Source of the DNA: Siderastrea siderea
Lineage: Eukaryota; Cnidaria; Anthozoa; Scleractinia; Rhizangiidae
NCBI GenBank assembly: GCA_964030785.1
Contig: OZ034978.1
Location: forward strand, 6,534,001-6,598,000
Reading direction: 5' to 3'
Length of the DNA stretch: 64,000 nucleotides
The position numbers and the translations under genes are program-made. The notes below the pieces were generated by a model. The model made no database searches. It saw only the letters and a list, made by a program, of their open reading frames with translations, and had not been told where the DNA came from. Of the stretch, positions 23,322-33,523 are shown piece by piece (position 1 is the stretch's first letter; each line of letters begins with the position of its first letter).

Positions 23322-23618
23322 TCAGGATTTGCTGCCGCGTTTGTGTTTTAACTCAAAGTTTGGTTGTCCACACGAAGTATCAGTTACTTGCTGAGTTTTG
23401 TTTGTGTGGCAGACATAAATTTCGCCACAATCTGGATCACAGCAGGTAATATGCAGGAAGGATCCTAGTCCTGAGAGTGTTTTATCCGTAATACTTGACA
23501 ATTTCAGAGGCTCAGCACACGTATTACATCCACTATCGAGTGATTTAGGGAGCTGGTAAAGCACAACAACTCGCCTACCACTCTTTTTTTTTATATACGT
23601 TACCAAAACCCAACTCAC
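23322..23618 (-). pseudogene. Cys-rich fragment, possibly from a Mutator-like transposon protein
   Basis: The frame reads CNTCAEPLKLSSITDKTLSG, then HITCCDPDCGEIYVC. This is a CxxC...CxxxxC zinc-ribbon-like pattern similar to the N-terminal domain of some animal Mutator-like element proteins (from memory). There is no ATG at the start of the frame, no transposase core and no clear terminal repeats, so it looks like a relic. Confidence 0.3.
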
Positions 23619-24118
23619 CCTTTTTCTTCAATTTATTTCTTTAATAGAGCGGAATCGCCCTTTTCTATCCTGGGAAAGGCAGGCTTTTTTCACAAAAAGT
23701 GCCATCTTTGATGTCGCAATGTTATGCGCAATGCAAAACCAGGGAATCACCTCAATGACCTCCCGAAATTAGAGATCGAAAAAGCTTCCAAAATCTGACC
23801 GGCAGTAACCCTTGATCTCGTTACCTTCGGAATTTGAAGCTAAATTTGTACAAAGCATCAAATCCGATAACAACAGCTCCTTCAATGAACAATGCAGAAT
23901 GATTCTCGCGCATAAGAACATCGGGATTGGACAGCGGTCACTTGCTTGACATGTGTTCGATTGTCTCCACCAATCACCGCCTTTTCTTTAAGAAGCGCGC
24001 GCTATGATTTAACAATAGTTCAACTGCGTTGCTAACACAAACAAACACAAGTTCGCACTTTCATAGTCGGTGACTTGCCTTCCGAACAGTCTGCAAAAAT
24101 TGCTTAAGTGTTTTCACC

Positions 24119-27100
24119 ATGGGATTAGCCTTCAGCCGAAAGCGAGCGAGAAAGACCTTTTTCGCGAAAAAACAGGTAAGCAGGGTTTGGAAATATTTGA
24201 TTATTTTTCAAAACTATGTGCGTAGAAAATTCTCGCCTGTTGCTCCATTTCTTTTTTAAGTTGAAATTTTCGCGCGTAAAATGGAACTGAAAAATCTACG
24301 GTTTTCGTTTCGCAAAACTTTAAAGACATGTCAGACAAAACGTTCTTGACCCTCGCGAGGTGTCACGAAACCTGAGGAGTCATTTTGCTTACGCGTTAGT
24401 TAAGTAAGTTCAATTTCTATGCAAAAAAAAAATCTGGATTTATTTTACTTATTTTATTTCAAAGCGCGCAAGTAAGTATCGGGTAATGATTACGTAATTA
24501 AAGGGCGTCTGCAAGGGATTACTGGTATCCAAGTATCTTACTAAAATATTGTCTTTTCACAGACTTTTTTTTTCATTGTATCGTCAAGCGCGAGCAAACA
24601 AACCGCGTGCGCAATCTCGTACCCAGTGTCCTCTGGCTGTTTGGTCAGCGGGCGGTCGCCAGGAGAGACCGCCCGCTGAACAAAAAGCCAGGAGACTCTG
24701 GGTACGAGATTGACGCGCGCGCATCCACCACGCGAAATTCGCTGACCTTTCACGTGCGCGGGCTCTAGGGTCGAGTGCTTGCTGACGCTCGCGCACTCGC
24801 AATGCATGTTATTCAACGGCTGGGAACAGACTTTCGAAAACTCTTGATGGCTTCTTTTTTATACATGCGCTAGTTTTTCAAGAAAAATCACAAAAATGAA
24901 AGGTTTTTACATGTTTCTAAACAAACTTGAACTTGAAGTAATCAATTCTTTTTTATGTTAAGCGTGCGCGTGAGTTGTGTATATTTTTTTTTCAACACGT
25001 TCGAATTATATAAGATGCGTCGGACTATCGTTTGTTTATAGTACAACGCTAAATTTTGGTGTGCTCCCATTGGTCGAGATCGATCACGTGACACGATACT
25101 TCCTCCCGACAGCGGGCGCCTATCAGTGTATAGAGCCAGTTTTAGCCAATTTTCGCTCAAAATTTAGCATTGGACAATTAAAACAATAGAGTCCTTCTAT
25201 TTCAGGCCCAGTGTGTGACAGGTTGTCTCAAAAATTTGATGTTCAAACTTCAAATAAGCCCTCGAACTACGCTATGGGGATAATATTTGTTGTGAACATC
25301 AAATTTCCTCGGGCAACCTATCACACGATAGTGCCTTCGACAGAAGAACTCTATTGTTCAATTAGAAATGGTCTACTTGTAGACTCTACACAGTCGTCCT
25401 ATTTTCCTCAGATTTTAAGGGGGCGCAAATCATGGCAAAAAACGGAAGAAAGAAAGGGACTGGAGAGAGTGCTTGAAATAGGCTTCTCCGACAATCTCCG
25501 CTCGCCGCTCGTCACTCGCACATCGGTCTTCTCGGCCTAAAATAACTGCTTCCATTTGTTTCATGTATTTGTTTCGAGTTCTGATTGTTGTAACGGACCA
25601 GAGTACTACACTCAATTAAGAGCCCCTCTATTCCAAAACCTGACTTGAATGTCTTGAAATAATTACACTCTCTTTAAGATTTCTTGACAGGTACAAGTAG
25701 GCGACAATCTTAAAAACAATGATTGATATGTGTTTTTTGTGATTTGTGTTTTTTTTTCTTTTCCCTATAGTTCAGTTCAAGAGGGATATTGTCAAAACTG
25801 GTGACATCTCCAGCGTATCACCAAATCAAACGCCATCCACATTTCGAAAACCAGGAGGGAAAGATGACAAAGCTATATGAAAATCTGCCCCAGTTCTCCA
25901 TTCTGTCATTCATGGCTGGAGAGAAACTCTCATCTACAGGTAAAGCTAATAACATTGGGTTTTCATAAGAGTAATGTCTTTTGTTAGTTTTGAAAGTAAA
26001 GACAACGTACTGTTATCTTTTTCACTCCAAGAACACCTAAGAACTTACCAGTAACGTACAAAAGTACCCCCTCCTCCTCCCCCCAAAAAAGAAGTTGCAA
26101 TGTTGTTCAGTGTTGACGATTGTTCGTACGTTCTAGAACGTGTCTCGGAAAGTCGTCGTCTTCCGTTTCATTGCAAGTCGCAGGAAAAATTGCCTTGTGT
26201 AACAACGCCTTTAAACTGACAGAATGTTTTTGTATTGCAGCCATTCCCGCAAAAATTGCATTAGACATACTAGATGAAGGTAAACCTTTTTTGCTCTCTT
26301 TTTTCAGTAAGTGAAAGCCTCTAAATTGCAGAAGTATATATTTCTTTCATGAATGCAAAAGTAAAACGGACATAATTTTTTCCTATAGAAGTCACTCCCG
26401 CAAAGAATACTGTTACCTATACATCAACGCAGCCACAGTAGAAAAGCCTCAGGGCTAAAGAATGGGGGGAAAGAGTTAAATGTAGAGAATATAACGAACA
26501 ATTGCGTTGCAATTTGCAGGAAACTGTTTTTTGAAACGTTGCGAGATACGTTACAGTGTGTAACGCGAATGTATTCTAGATCGTCTCTCAAAAAGCTGTC
26601 GTTTACCGTTTCATTCAGATTACAAGTGGCATGAAAAATTGCCTTGTGTATCAACGCCAACTGACAGGATTTTTTTTATTGCAGCCATTCCCGAACAAAA
26701 TGTTGCAGTTGATCAAGGTAAACCATTTTTTCGCTCTTTTTTTCAGTTTAAGTGAAAGCCTCTAAAATTAGAGAAGTATACACTTCTTTCATGAAAGCGA
26801 AAGTAAACCGGACGTTATGTTTTCCTATTGCAGTCATTCCCGCAGAAGTTCTCCTCAATGATAATTTACCTTCATATGGGGGAATTTTTGCGGGACTGAT
26901 TTCAAACAAAATTCACCATTACATCTAACTGTCTGAGCTATCTACAGGTTATCTCGGCAATTCCGAGACAACTACAACAAAAAGCCAGATCCTTTAAGCA
27001 TAAGGAATAGATTTAGAGAAGAAAATGTGACCTTTCAGTCATCTTCGTTGTTAAATATCGATCTTTTCAAGGTGAAATCTAGAGATTAATTTTGGCCGTA

Positions 27101-30100
27101 CATCGATGCAGCCACAGTACAAGCCTCAGGGCTAAAATTATGTGGAAAAGAGTTAAATGTAGAAAATATAAAATGGAAGTCTAAATTTGACCTTATAGGG
27201 AAAGTATGCCTGGAGACCAAGCTAATAGAGTTTGAATTCAAACTGATTCACAGATTAAGAAAATGTTAACTGTCCTTTCTCTCAAATATTTTTCAGTGGA
27301 GTTTTTAATTAATGAGAAATATCGCTGTGCTTTTTCTCCAAAGCCACTATAGAAAAGTTTTTCGGGATGGCATCAAATTGTCTGGAAGCTCAGTTTAAAA
27401 TACTGCTTACATTTTGCGAAATACTACTTGTACTATCAGAAATTGCACAATTGCACTCTGAGCCCTGCAAACTAGATCAATTTATTCCTATTCTGGAAAA
27501 AAATCCACGCATTAAGAAGTACGATAGTGTGAAGATGTTTCAACCTCCCTTTTCTCAATTCTTAATCTCAATACTGCTGTATGTATTCCTACTTTTGATG
27601 TAAATTAATCAAAAAATTAGTTAAGCTCGTTTATTTTTTATTTCCCGTTCCTCTCTTTTTTCCTTTTAGTATAACTTGTTTAAGGCTTTTTATGCTATTC
27701 AGAGTAAGCGCTTGCTATTCACTGCAATTTCGCTGTAGTTTTTGTTTTTCTAAATAAAGTTTATTGCATGAAAAAATGATAATAAAGGTAAACCATTTTC
27801 CCTTTTTTTATGTGAAAGCCTCTAAAATCATGTAAAATTGCAAAAGTACATACCTCTTCCATGAAACCAAAAGTAACACTGACATAATGTTTTCTTATTG
27901 CAGCCCTTCCTGAAATTCCCACGCTTCCTCTCCCTGCCTTGCCTGCCTTCCTTCATTACGAAGGTAAACACAGCTCACGTTTATGCTGATTTTTCTCTCC
28001 TTGTGAAAGCGCATTTGTTCTCTAAAGGGTTATCTTTTAATGGTTTCGTTTGCTTCATTAGGTTTTCACGACCATGGCTTCCACGTGTTTGTTATAGACG
28101 CTGAACAGTACGAGGACAACTATTCAAACGTTCCGTAAGTTAAAAAAAACGTCCAGCCATTGCCATTCCAAAAGTGAAGGGCTCTTTCAAATGAAGTCAC
28201 AGTCAAGGCAATTAAAAACAAACTTACCATATTTTAGCCTGCGTAGCAGGCGTAAGCGGGGAAGAGGAGAGAAGCAAACATTCTGTAAGTTAAAAACAAG
28301 TGTCTAGCTTTTGCCATTCCAAAACTAAAGGGAATGGGAAAGTAATTTGTTTATTTATTTATATATTTATTAACTTATTTCGTTCGTTCGTTAGTTAGTT
28401 AGTTATTCACTCTTTCAGTTATTTATTCATTATTGAAATATTTGTTTATATTTGTTTTCATTTCTTCATTTACTCGTTTATTATTTATTTAATTTATATA
28501 TTTATTTATTAAATCACTTATTATTTAGTTAATTATTTATTTGTTTCTTTATTTATCTAACTCTTTTTCTTACAGTGCTATCCTAAATGCCATAGGCGAG
28601 ATCATAGGCGAGGAACAAGTATTACTAATCTACCGAAACACCAAAGGGAAAACAGCTTATCTCCCACACACAAGTGCCTGTTCGGAGAGCCTTATTAACA
28701 GCTTATGTTCCCGGTAAGTATGCACACAATAATATTGTAGTAGGCCTGTGTTGTCATGGTGAAGTTCTGGAGTGGGGATACTCCAGTCAATTCAGGATAG
28801 GTGTGTGACCGTATTAAAGTGTAGAAAATCGGAAATTCATACTTTTTTTTCCGGCCCAAACGCGAAAAATGACACCTAATTCAAGAAAAAAATGGTAACT
28901 AAGAATTGTGTAAACCAGTCGTTTTTAACTCTTGAAGACGCGTAGCTTCGAAACGTTTTAGTTTTGTATTATTTTTTCTCTGTAACATGAGAAGTTTAGC
29001 ATAAAGCATACAATAATACACAAAAATTAAGCAAACTTAACACAACGGGATCCCAATTCCAAAAAGGGGCAAAATGGATACCCAATTTAAGGACTGAGAA
29101 TCTCAAAACCATACCCTTTTGCGCAGTACATGCCTAGATAACTTATATATGGTAGTACCCCACCCGGGGGGGATAAGGGTAAAGTACCTGTGCAATCTAA
29201 CAATTTTAATTCAACAAGCCGATTTTGCCTTTCACATCAGTTTTTTTTTCATTTGCATTACAAGGTATTTTAACGGGACTGTGGGGCAATTTAGGGCAAA
29301 AACTGTAAAATTGCCCGAAATTTCGTTACATCCACGTTCAAATACATTGTAATGCAAATTAGAAAACGTAAAAAAGGCCATTCCCCACTTTGAAACGAGT
29401 AAAGGGCTGGGAACGAGTTTTAAAAATCATGCAGGGAAGCCTTTTCAGGAACTGTGCGTAAAATCAAACTTTATACACTCCGCAAAACTTATTACTAAAG
29501 TTCTTTTTAAGCGGTCTTATGGTGAAAGGAAAATTCATATCCTTCAAATTCACGATCATTTAATGACAATAAATTTAGCGCCCTTCCAAAATTGTAAACT
29601 AAATTCTGGTTGATGTTTTTGTATATCGTCTTCCAACTTAAACGATATTTCTCATAGGTTTGGTGATCAACTTCTGCGTATAGTATTTCTGAATCCTTCT
29701 TGGTTTATTAAATATTCGTTGGAGAAAGCAGAGCATCCTTTGTTTAGGTGAGTATTGCAAGCAAACCTCAATTTGTTCGTCGCCTTATGCCACCGTCATT
29801 CTTACCATGTTGACAGTAAGATAACGCAAGAGATTTAATTAAGATATTAGGTGCGGTTACACACCCCCCGGTAAATGGCATTTCCCATGGTAGCTCATCC
29901 CGCGGTGCATCACACTTGGGTTTCAGTATACCGTACAGTCACATGTGAGTTGTGATTTGCCAAGGTAAAAATATGATGCCACTCTGCGGTTACGTGTTGA
30001 TGTCAAACTGAGTATCGTGATTGGCTCTTGTACCTTGGGCACCATTGCAACTTACCACGTTAAATGTCATGGGCGCTTCTTGTGATCTTTTTGACGTATC

Positions 30101-33100
30101 CATGGATATTTAACACGAGAAATGTACCTCGGGAAATGTCGGTCACACTTGCTAAATGAAGTTTCCCGTGGTAAAGGGGTCTTTTACCACGGTAAAAGAC
30201 CCCCTTGTAACCGCACCTATTGTCATGAGCCTTATTTTCGTCGATAACACCTCCGGCCGATTAAAGGGGCTACGTCACGAGGATTGTGCTATTTTAGGTG
30301 ATGTCAATTCTGTGCTATAATCATTTTCAGTGCCTTTACTCTTACACAAAATGCTCTTGTAAACTATGAGGCAGATATCAAATGAATTTTGTCAGGGAGA
30401 GCTGACCATAATAGTTTTGGGTGATTTTTGAAGAAATCGAATGAAAACTTGAAAAATTTGGGCCAATTTTTTCACGTCTCAATCCATGCCATTTCCATCC
30501 TTGCCATCGGTAGCGACAAACGACAGGAAACAATTTCAGTGTCGTAAGATAGTCTTTAATAACAACGCTAGACCATTATTTTTGGAATTCAATTGATGCA
30601 AAGACACTTTTTAGCTTATTAAAAAGATACTGAAAAAGTGTGACATAACCCCTTTAATACTCCAAGTTGCAGCGCATTTTTATGGCTGGCGAGTCAGTTT
30701 TGAATTTCTCGCCAAGATCAATCCACGATCAGCGAGACGTTTACTCCGATGGCTAAAAGTTGCAACTTTCCGATCCTAACTGACAGGGTGGTAAATGGGG
30801 GCTCCCGATCACGAATCACGAGACTATTTTCGTTCATTTTGCGTATCACGTATGTTTTTTGGAACACTTCACGAATCACGTATTTAACACACAAGATTGA
30901 AAAAAAAACTTATCCCTAATTGACTAATTAATTTGCTTTGCCTTTAGTTTTCAATACACAGTCTTTTAGCGGGGCTACGAATATGGAAAAAGGGCCTCAA
31001 ACGCATGAAATGAGTCAAGAGAAGGCGTTCTTCACACAAAATCACTCTTTTAAAACGCGAACGAGGAGTCTCTCTTAGGGATTGATGTCCTGAATGTCGA
31101 ATCACGGATCACGACAATATTTGAGCTGCTTTCACGTAGCCTGTGTGCAGACGTCTCCTATTTCACGTGTCACGCGCTAATCTTTGCTCAAATCACGCGT
31201 CACGCGTAACCCCGTGTGCCACCCTGAACCAAGAGGAAATGAACAGATAAATTTGAGACCGACCGGCAAGACATATCAGACCAGAGGTTAACAACAGCCT
31301 CCCGTTTTAAGGGGCTAAGTCACTAATTTCTAGAATTACTTAAAAAGGGGGAAAACACAACACACATTGGAATCACATGAACCCAGATATGATGGTTCAG
31401 TTTTTTTCTACTAATTTTCTAAAACTACAAATAATTATGAGTTTTTTGTTTACGGATGGCAAGGATGGAAATGAATTGTAGCCCAATTTTTTCAAGTTAA
31501 TTCTTCGTTTGTACATCGGTAAATAGCTAAGGCTAATTCCATATATTCGTATTGGTTTTCTAGCCCATTTTGTGTACGAGAAAAGTACTTTGTTGTAATT
31601 TTGGCACGGAGTTGACACACACAAAAATTCCAATGACGTAGCCCTTTTAACCCTTGGGCGTACAACGGGGCCACTCCCTCCACCCATAAGGTTTTTCTTG
31701 AATTTTTCCAAGAGGAATTATCCTCTACACCTGCCGTTTTCAGTAGCTGTGTGCATGTCCCTAAGACACATTTTGACACAAGTTTAGTAGGAATGGGTTG
31801 CTATGGTCACGATATATCACGTCATAAGTGGCAGGTTTCAAGCCATTTTTGAAGAAAAATGCCTTTGTTAGATGAAAAAAGCACAAAATGCTGACAAAAA
31901 GCAGCTAAATGTTTAATTACGTTATATTCGACATGTCCAGCATCAAAAATTTTCAATTTCTTTCGTTTTTTGACCATTTCTAATTTTGGGTGCAATTCAA
32001 GATGGCGGCCAACATGGCAGCCACCTTGGATGACGTCACAGGCTCCCGGCAGCGCCGCAACCCATAATGTATACCTCATCTTGTAGAGTACACAGGCTTG
32101 CTACTAAAGGTGAAATCTTTCCGAAATATTGCAACATAACGAAAACTCAAGGGGATTCCTTCAACCCCAACTCCCCCCGTGTACCACGGTGGGAAAAAAG
32201 ACTTTGCTTGTATGTCCGAACTTTAACACAACATCTCAGTAGCCACTAAGTAATAAATACAATTTTTTTCAGCGCTGAATCATTAGAAAAGTTAAAGTTC
32301 GTTGAAGACATCATGGAATTTGGAAGACTGACCGGTAACAATAGTTTACAATCTCAGTTTAAATGTTAATATCAAGAATTTCGCTGATTCTAACAAATAT
32401 ATTCTCCACTGATAAAACCTGCGTTCTCAATAGCGCTGAAACACATTTTAGCTTCATTGTTCTCGTCACGTGCCCGTTCAAACATGTGCCTTGTGTAAGA
32501 AACTCTACACCTAAGCCGAAAATGCAGAGAGAACTTGCTGTTGCATTTTTTCATTTTTGTGGTTTCATCTGGTAGCACGCTGACAAAAAATGTACAATCT
32601 TCGGTAGGAAAGCTGAGGGTGGTTTTCGTGCACCGTCTGGAGTTAATACTTTATGTGGTAAGGGACCTGTCATTACTTTGAGGGGGAGGGCTGGTGCGAA
32701 TAGGGGGACGGTCAATGATTTTGATGCGGGGAAAAAAGGGGGGTACATAAATTTGTGCATAATTTCAAAGCTCTGTACAAAGCAAAGGGGCTGAGGGGAG
32801 AGGGTTAGCAAAAAATGCACTTCATAAAGGGAAGGCCTGGCCACCCTCCATTCTCCATTTGCATCAGTCCTCCGCCCCCCCCCCCCCCTCTAAATAATGA
32901 CCGGTCCCGAAAGACATGATTGTTTCATTTGCCATCAGACTTAACATTACGTTTTGGCTTAGTGTGAATGCAGTGTGTCTCAAGTTTGCAACAACACTTG
33001 TTCAGATCAAATAGAAAAGAAATTTCAATTTTCCTTGTTTTGCATTTAAGCGCATTCTTCTCATTTCTCCAAGTCAAACATCGAGAGAATTTGATACAAA

Positions 33101-33252
33101 GAAAGATCACATGACATAATCGACCTTTTTCCTCGCGATTTTTCCACGTTCCTCAACGATGCATGACGGTTTCATAACAGCGTTGTATCACCGATCTAAT
33201 TTATTTTTTATTTGTTGCAGGATTTCCCGGGGAAATCAAAGCCAGATATTAA
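24119..33252 (+). CDS. Small CRAL-TRIO/BCH-like protein with repeated microexons
   Basis: Exons: 24119-24175, 25771-25939, 26241-26279, 26685-26717, 27904-27963, 28062-28134, 28576-28713, 29658-29747, 32273-32334 and 33221-33252. All are GT-AG with consistent phases and give 250 residues. The N-terminus is very basic (MGLAFSRKRARKTFFAKKQ). Exon 2 carries ENLPQFSILSFMAGEKL. Three small phase-1 exons add Pro/Ala-rich segments. The C-terminal half (FHDHGFHVFVIDAEQY, EEQVLLIYRNTKGKTAYLP, LLRIVFLNPSWFIKYSLEK, LEKLKFVEDIMEF) resembles the second half of CRAL-TRIO/BCH (Sec14-like) domains, where a hydrophobic strand, a PSWFIK motif and a closing helix bind lipid or small GTPases. No transmembrane segment or signal peptide is seen. 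Function is not known. A paralogue lies at 40789-46138 on the other strand. Confidence 0.75.
24612..24712. mobile_element. 101-bp near-perfect palindromic MITE
   Basis: CAATCTCGTACCCAGTGTCC on the left pairs with GGAGACTCTGGGTACGAGAT on the right. The arms continue inward to GCGGGCGGTC/GACCGCCCGC around a loop of about 9 bp. It lies in intron 1 of the CRAL-TRIO-like gene. Confidence 0.8.
25176..25363. mobile_element. MITE with AACAATAGAGT inverted ends, copy 1
   Basis: The ends are AATTAAAACAATAGAGTCCT and, in reverse complement, AATTGAACAATAGAGTTCTT. The 120 bp upstream (25060-25175) also match the second copy (45190-45311), so the transposed unit may be larger and compound. Confidence 0.7.
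26241..26279 (+). CDS. Microexon cassette a (13 codons)
   Basis: The acceptor TTGTATTGCAG and donor GAAGGTAAACC give a symmetric phase-1 exon adding AIPAKIALDILDE. It could be included or skipped without changing the frame. Its flanking intron is duplicated around 26685. Confidence 0.65.
26389..26415 (+). pseudogene. Decayed microexon cassette b
   Basis: The acceptor TTTCCTATAG is intact and is followed by EVTPAKNT coding, but the donor position reads ACTGTTACC instead of AAGGTAAACC. No in-phase donor remains. Confidence 0.45.
26685..26717 (+). CDS. Microexon cassette c (11 codons)
   Basis: The acceptor TTTTATTGCAG and donor CAAGGTAAACC give a symmetric phase-1 exon adding AIPEQNVAVDQ. It is a duplicate of cassette a about 444 bp upstream, with recognisable copied intron on both sides. 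Confidence 0.6.
26834..26935 (+). pseudogene. Decayed microexon cassette d, or alternative last exon
   Basis: The acceptor TTTCCTATTGCAG is good. The reading VIPAEVLLNDNLPSYGGIF runs to a stop at about 26927. The donor equivalent has become AATTTACC. If used, it would end the protein before the CRAL-TRIO-like region. Confidence 0.4.
27904..27963 (+). CDS. Microexon cassette e (20 codons, Pro-rich)
   Basis: The acceptor CTTATTGCAG and donor GAAGGTAAAC bracket ALPEIPTLPLPALPAFLHYE. The upstream intron (from GTGAAAGCCTCTAAAATC near 27812) matches that before cassettes b and d. HYEG before FHDHGFH parallels TYEG before YHDYGFH in the minus-strand paralogue, so this is the constitutive joint. Confidence 0.7.
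29849..30218. mobile_element. MITE with AGGTGCGGTTAC inverted ends
   Basis: The ends AGGTGCGGTTAC and GTAACCGCACCT are flanked by ATT on both sides, a possible 3-bp target duplication of Harbinger type. GGTAAA and TACCACGG motifs recur inside. It is in the intron at 29748-32272. Confidence 0.75.
30265..30653. mobile_element. TTAA-flanked MITE
   Basis: TTAA at 30261-30264 and 30654-30657 flank ends AGGGGCTACGTCAC and GTGACATAACCCCT. It is related to the element at 31311-31646. Confidence 0.75.
30784..31226. mobile_element. CAGGG-ended MITE with TCACG-rich interior
   Basis: The ends are CAGGGTGGTAAATGGGG and CCCCGTGTGCCACCCTG. The interior repeats ATCACGAATCACG-like motifs on both sides. Flanking hexamers AACTGA and AACCAA could be a degraded 6-bp duplication. 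It resembles hAT-type termini. Confidence 0.65.
31311..31646. mobile_element. TTAA-flanked MITE, relative of 30265-30653
   Basis: TTAA at 31307-31310 and 31647-31650 flank ends GGGGCTAAGTCAC and GACGTAGCCC. It is the fourth MITE within 1.8 kb in the same intron. Confidence 0.75.
32661..32908. mobile_element. MITE with GGGACC-GTCATTA inverted ends
   Basis: The left end GGGACCTGTCATTACTTTGA and the reverse complement of the right end GGGACCGGTCATTATTTAGA match, followed by G-rich runs. It lies in the last intron of the CRAL-TRIO-like gene. Confidence 0.7.
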
Positions 33253-33523
33253 TTTAGTATATTTAAAGTCAGCCTATTTTTCTCTTGTAAACAACACTAT
33301 TTTCGACTTAATTCTGTCTTAACAACTAAGTTTCATAATTTCCAAAATTTCCAGTTTATTCTTTTTGGCCGCAAAAGACCGTATTTCCTCGAGTAATGTT
33401 ATTTTCTCTTGCAGAGTAATTTAATTTTTGTAATTTTTCCGTACGTAAGGGCCTTACGTGCGTTTATAGCATTTAAATGACCCTCGAGTAATTTACCCCT
33501 TTTGCTGTCTTTTCAAAATAACA

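Larger units (their letters stand above)
20401..24118. promoter_or_regulatory. Shared upstream region of two divergent genes
   Basis: This 3.7-kb region separates the start codons of the minus-strand type II membrane gene and the plus-strand CRAL-TRIO-like gene, so both promoters must lie in or near it. CCAAT occurs near 23969. It also contains a foldback (21386-21644), a poly-G tract (22111-22126) and a Cys-rich transposon-like relic (23322-23618). Transcription starts cannot be read from sequence. Confidence 0.4.

Noticed and set aside
27367..27603. Open frame starting MASNCLEAQFKILL
   Set aside because: It lies in an intron of the CRAL-TRIO-like gene, has no splice partners and no homology to the paralogue.
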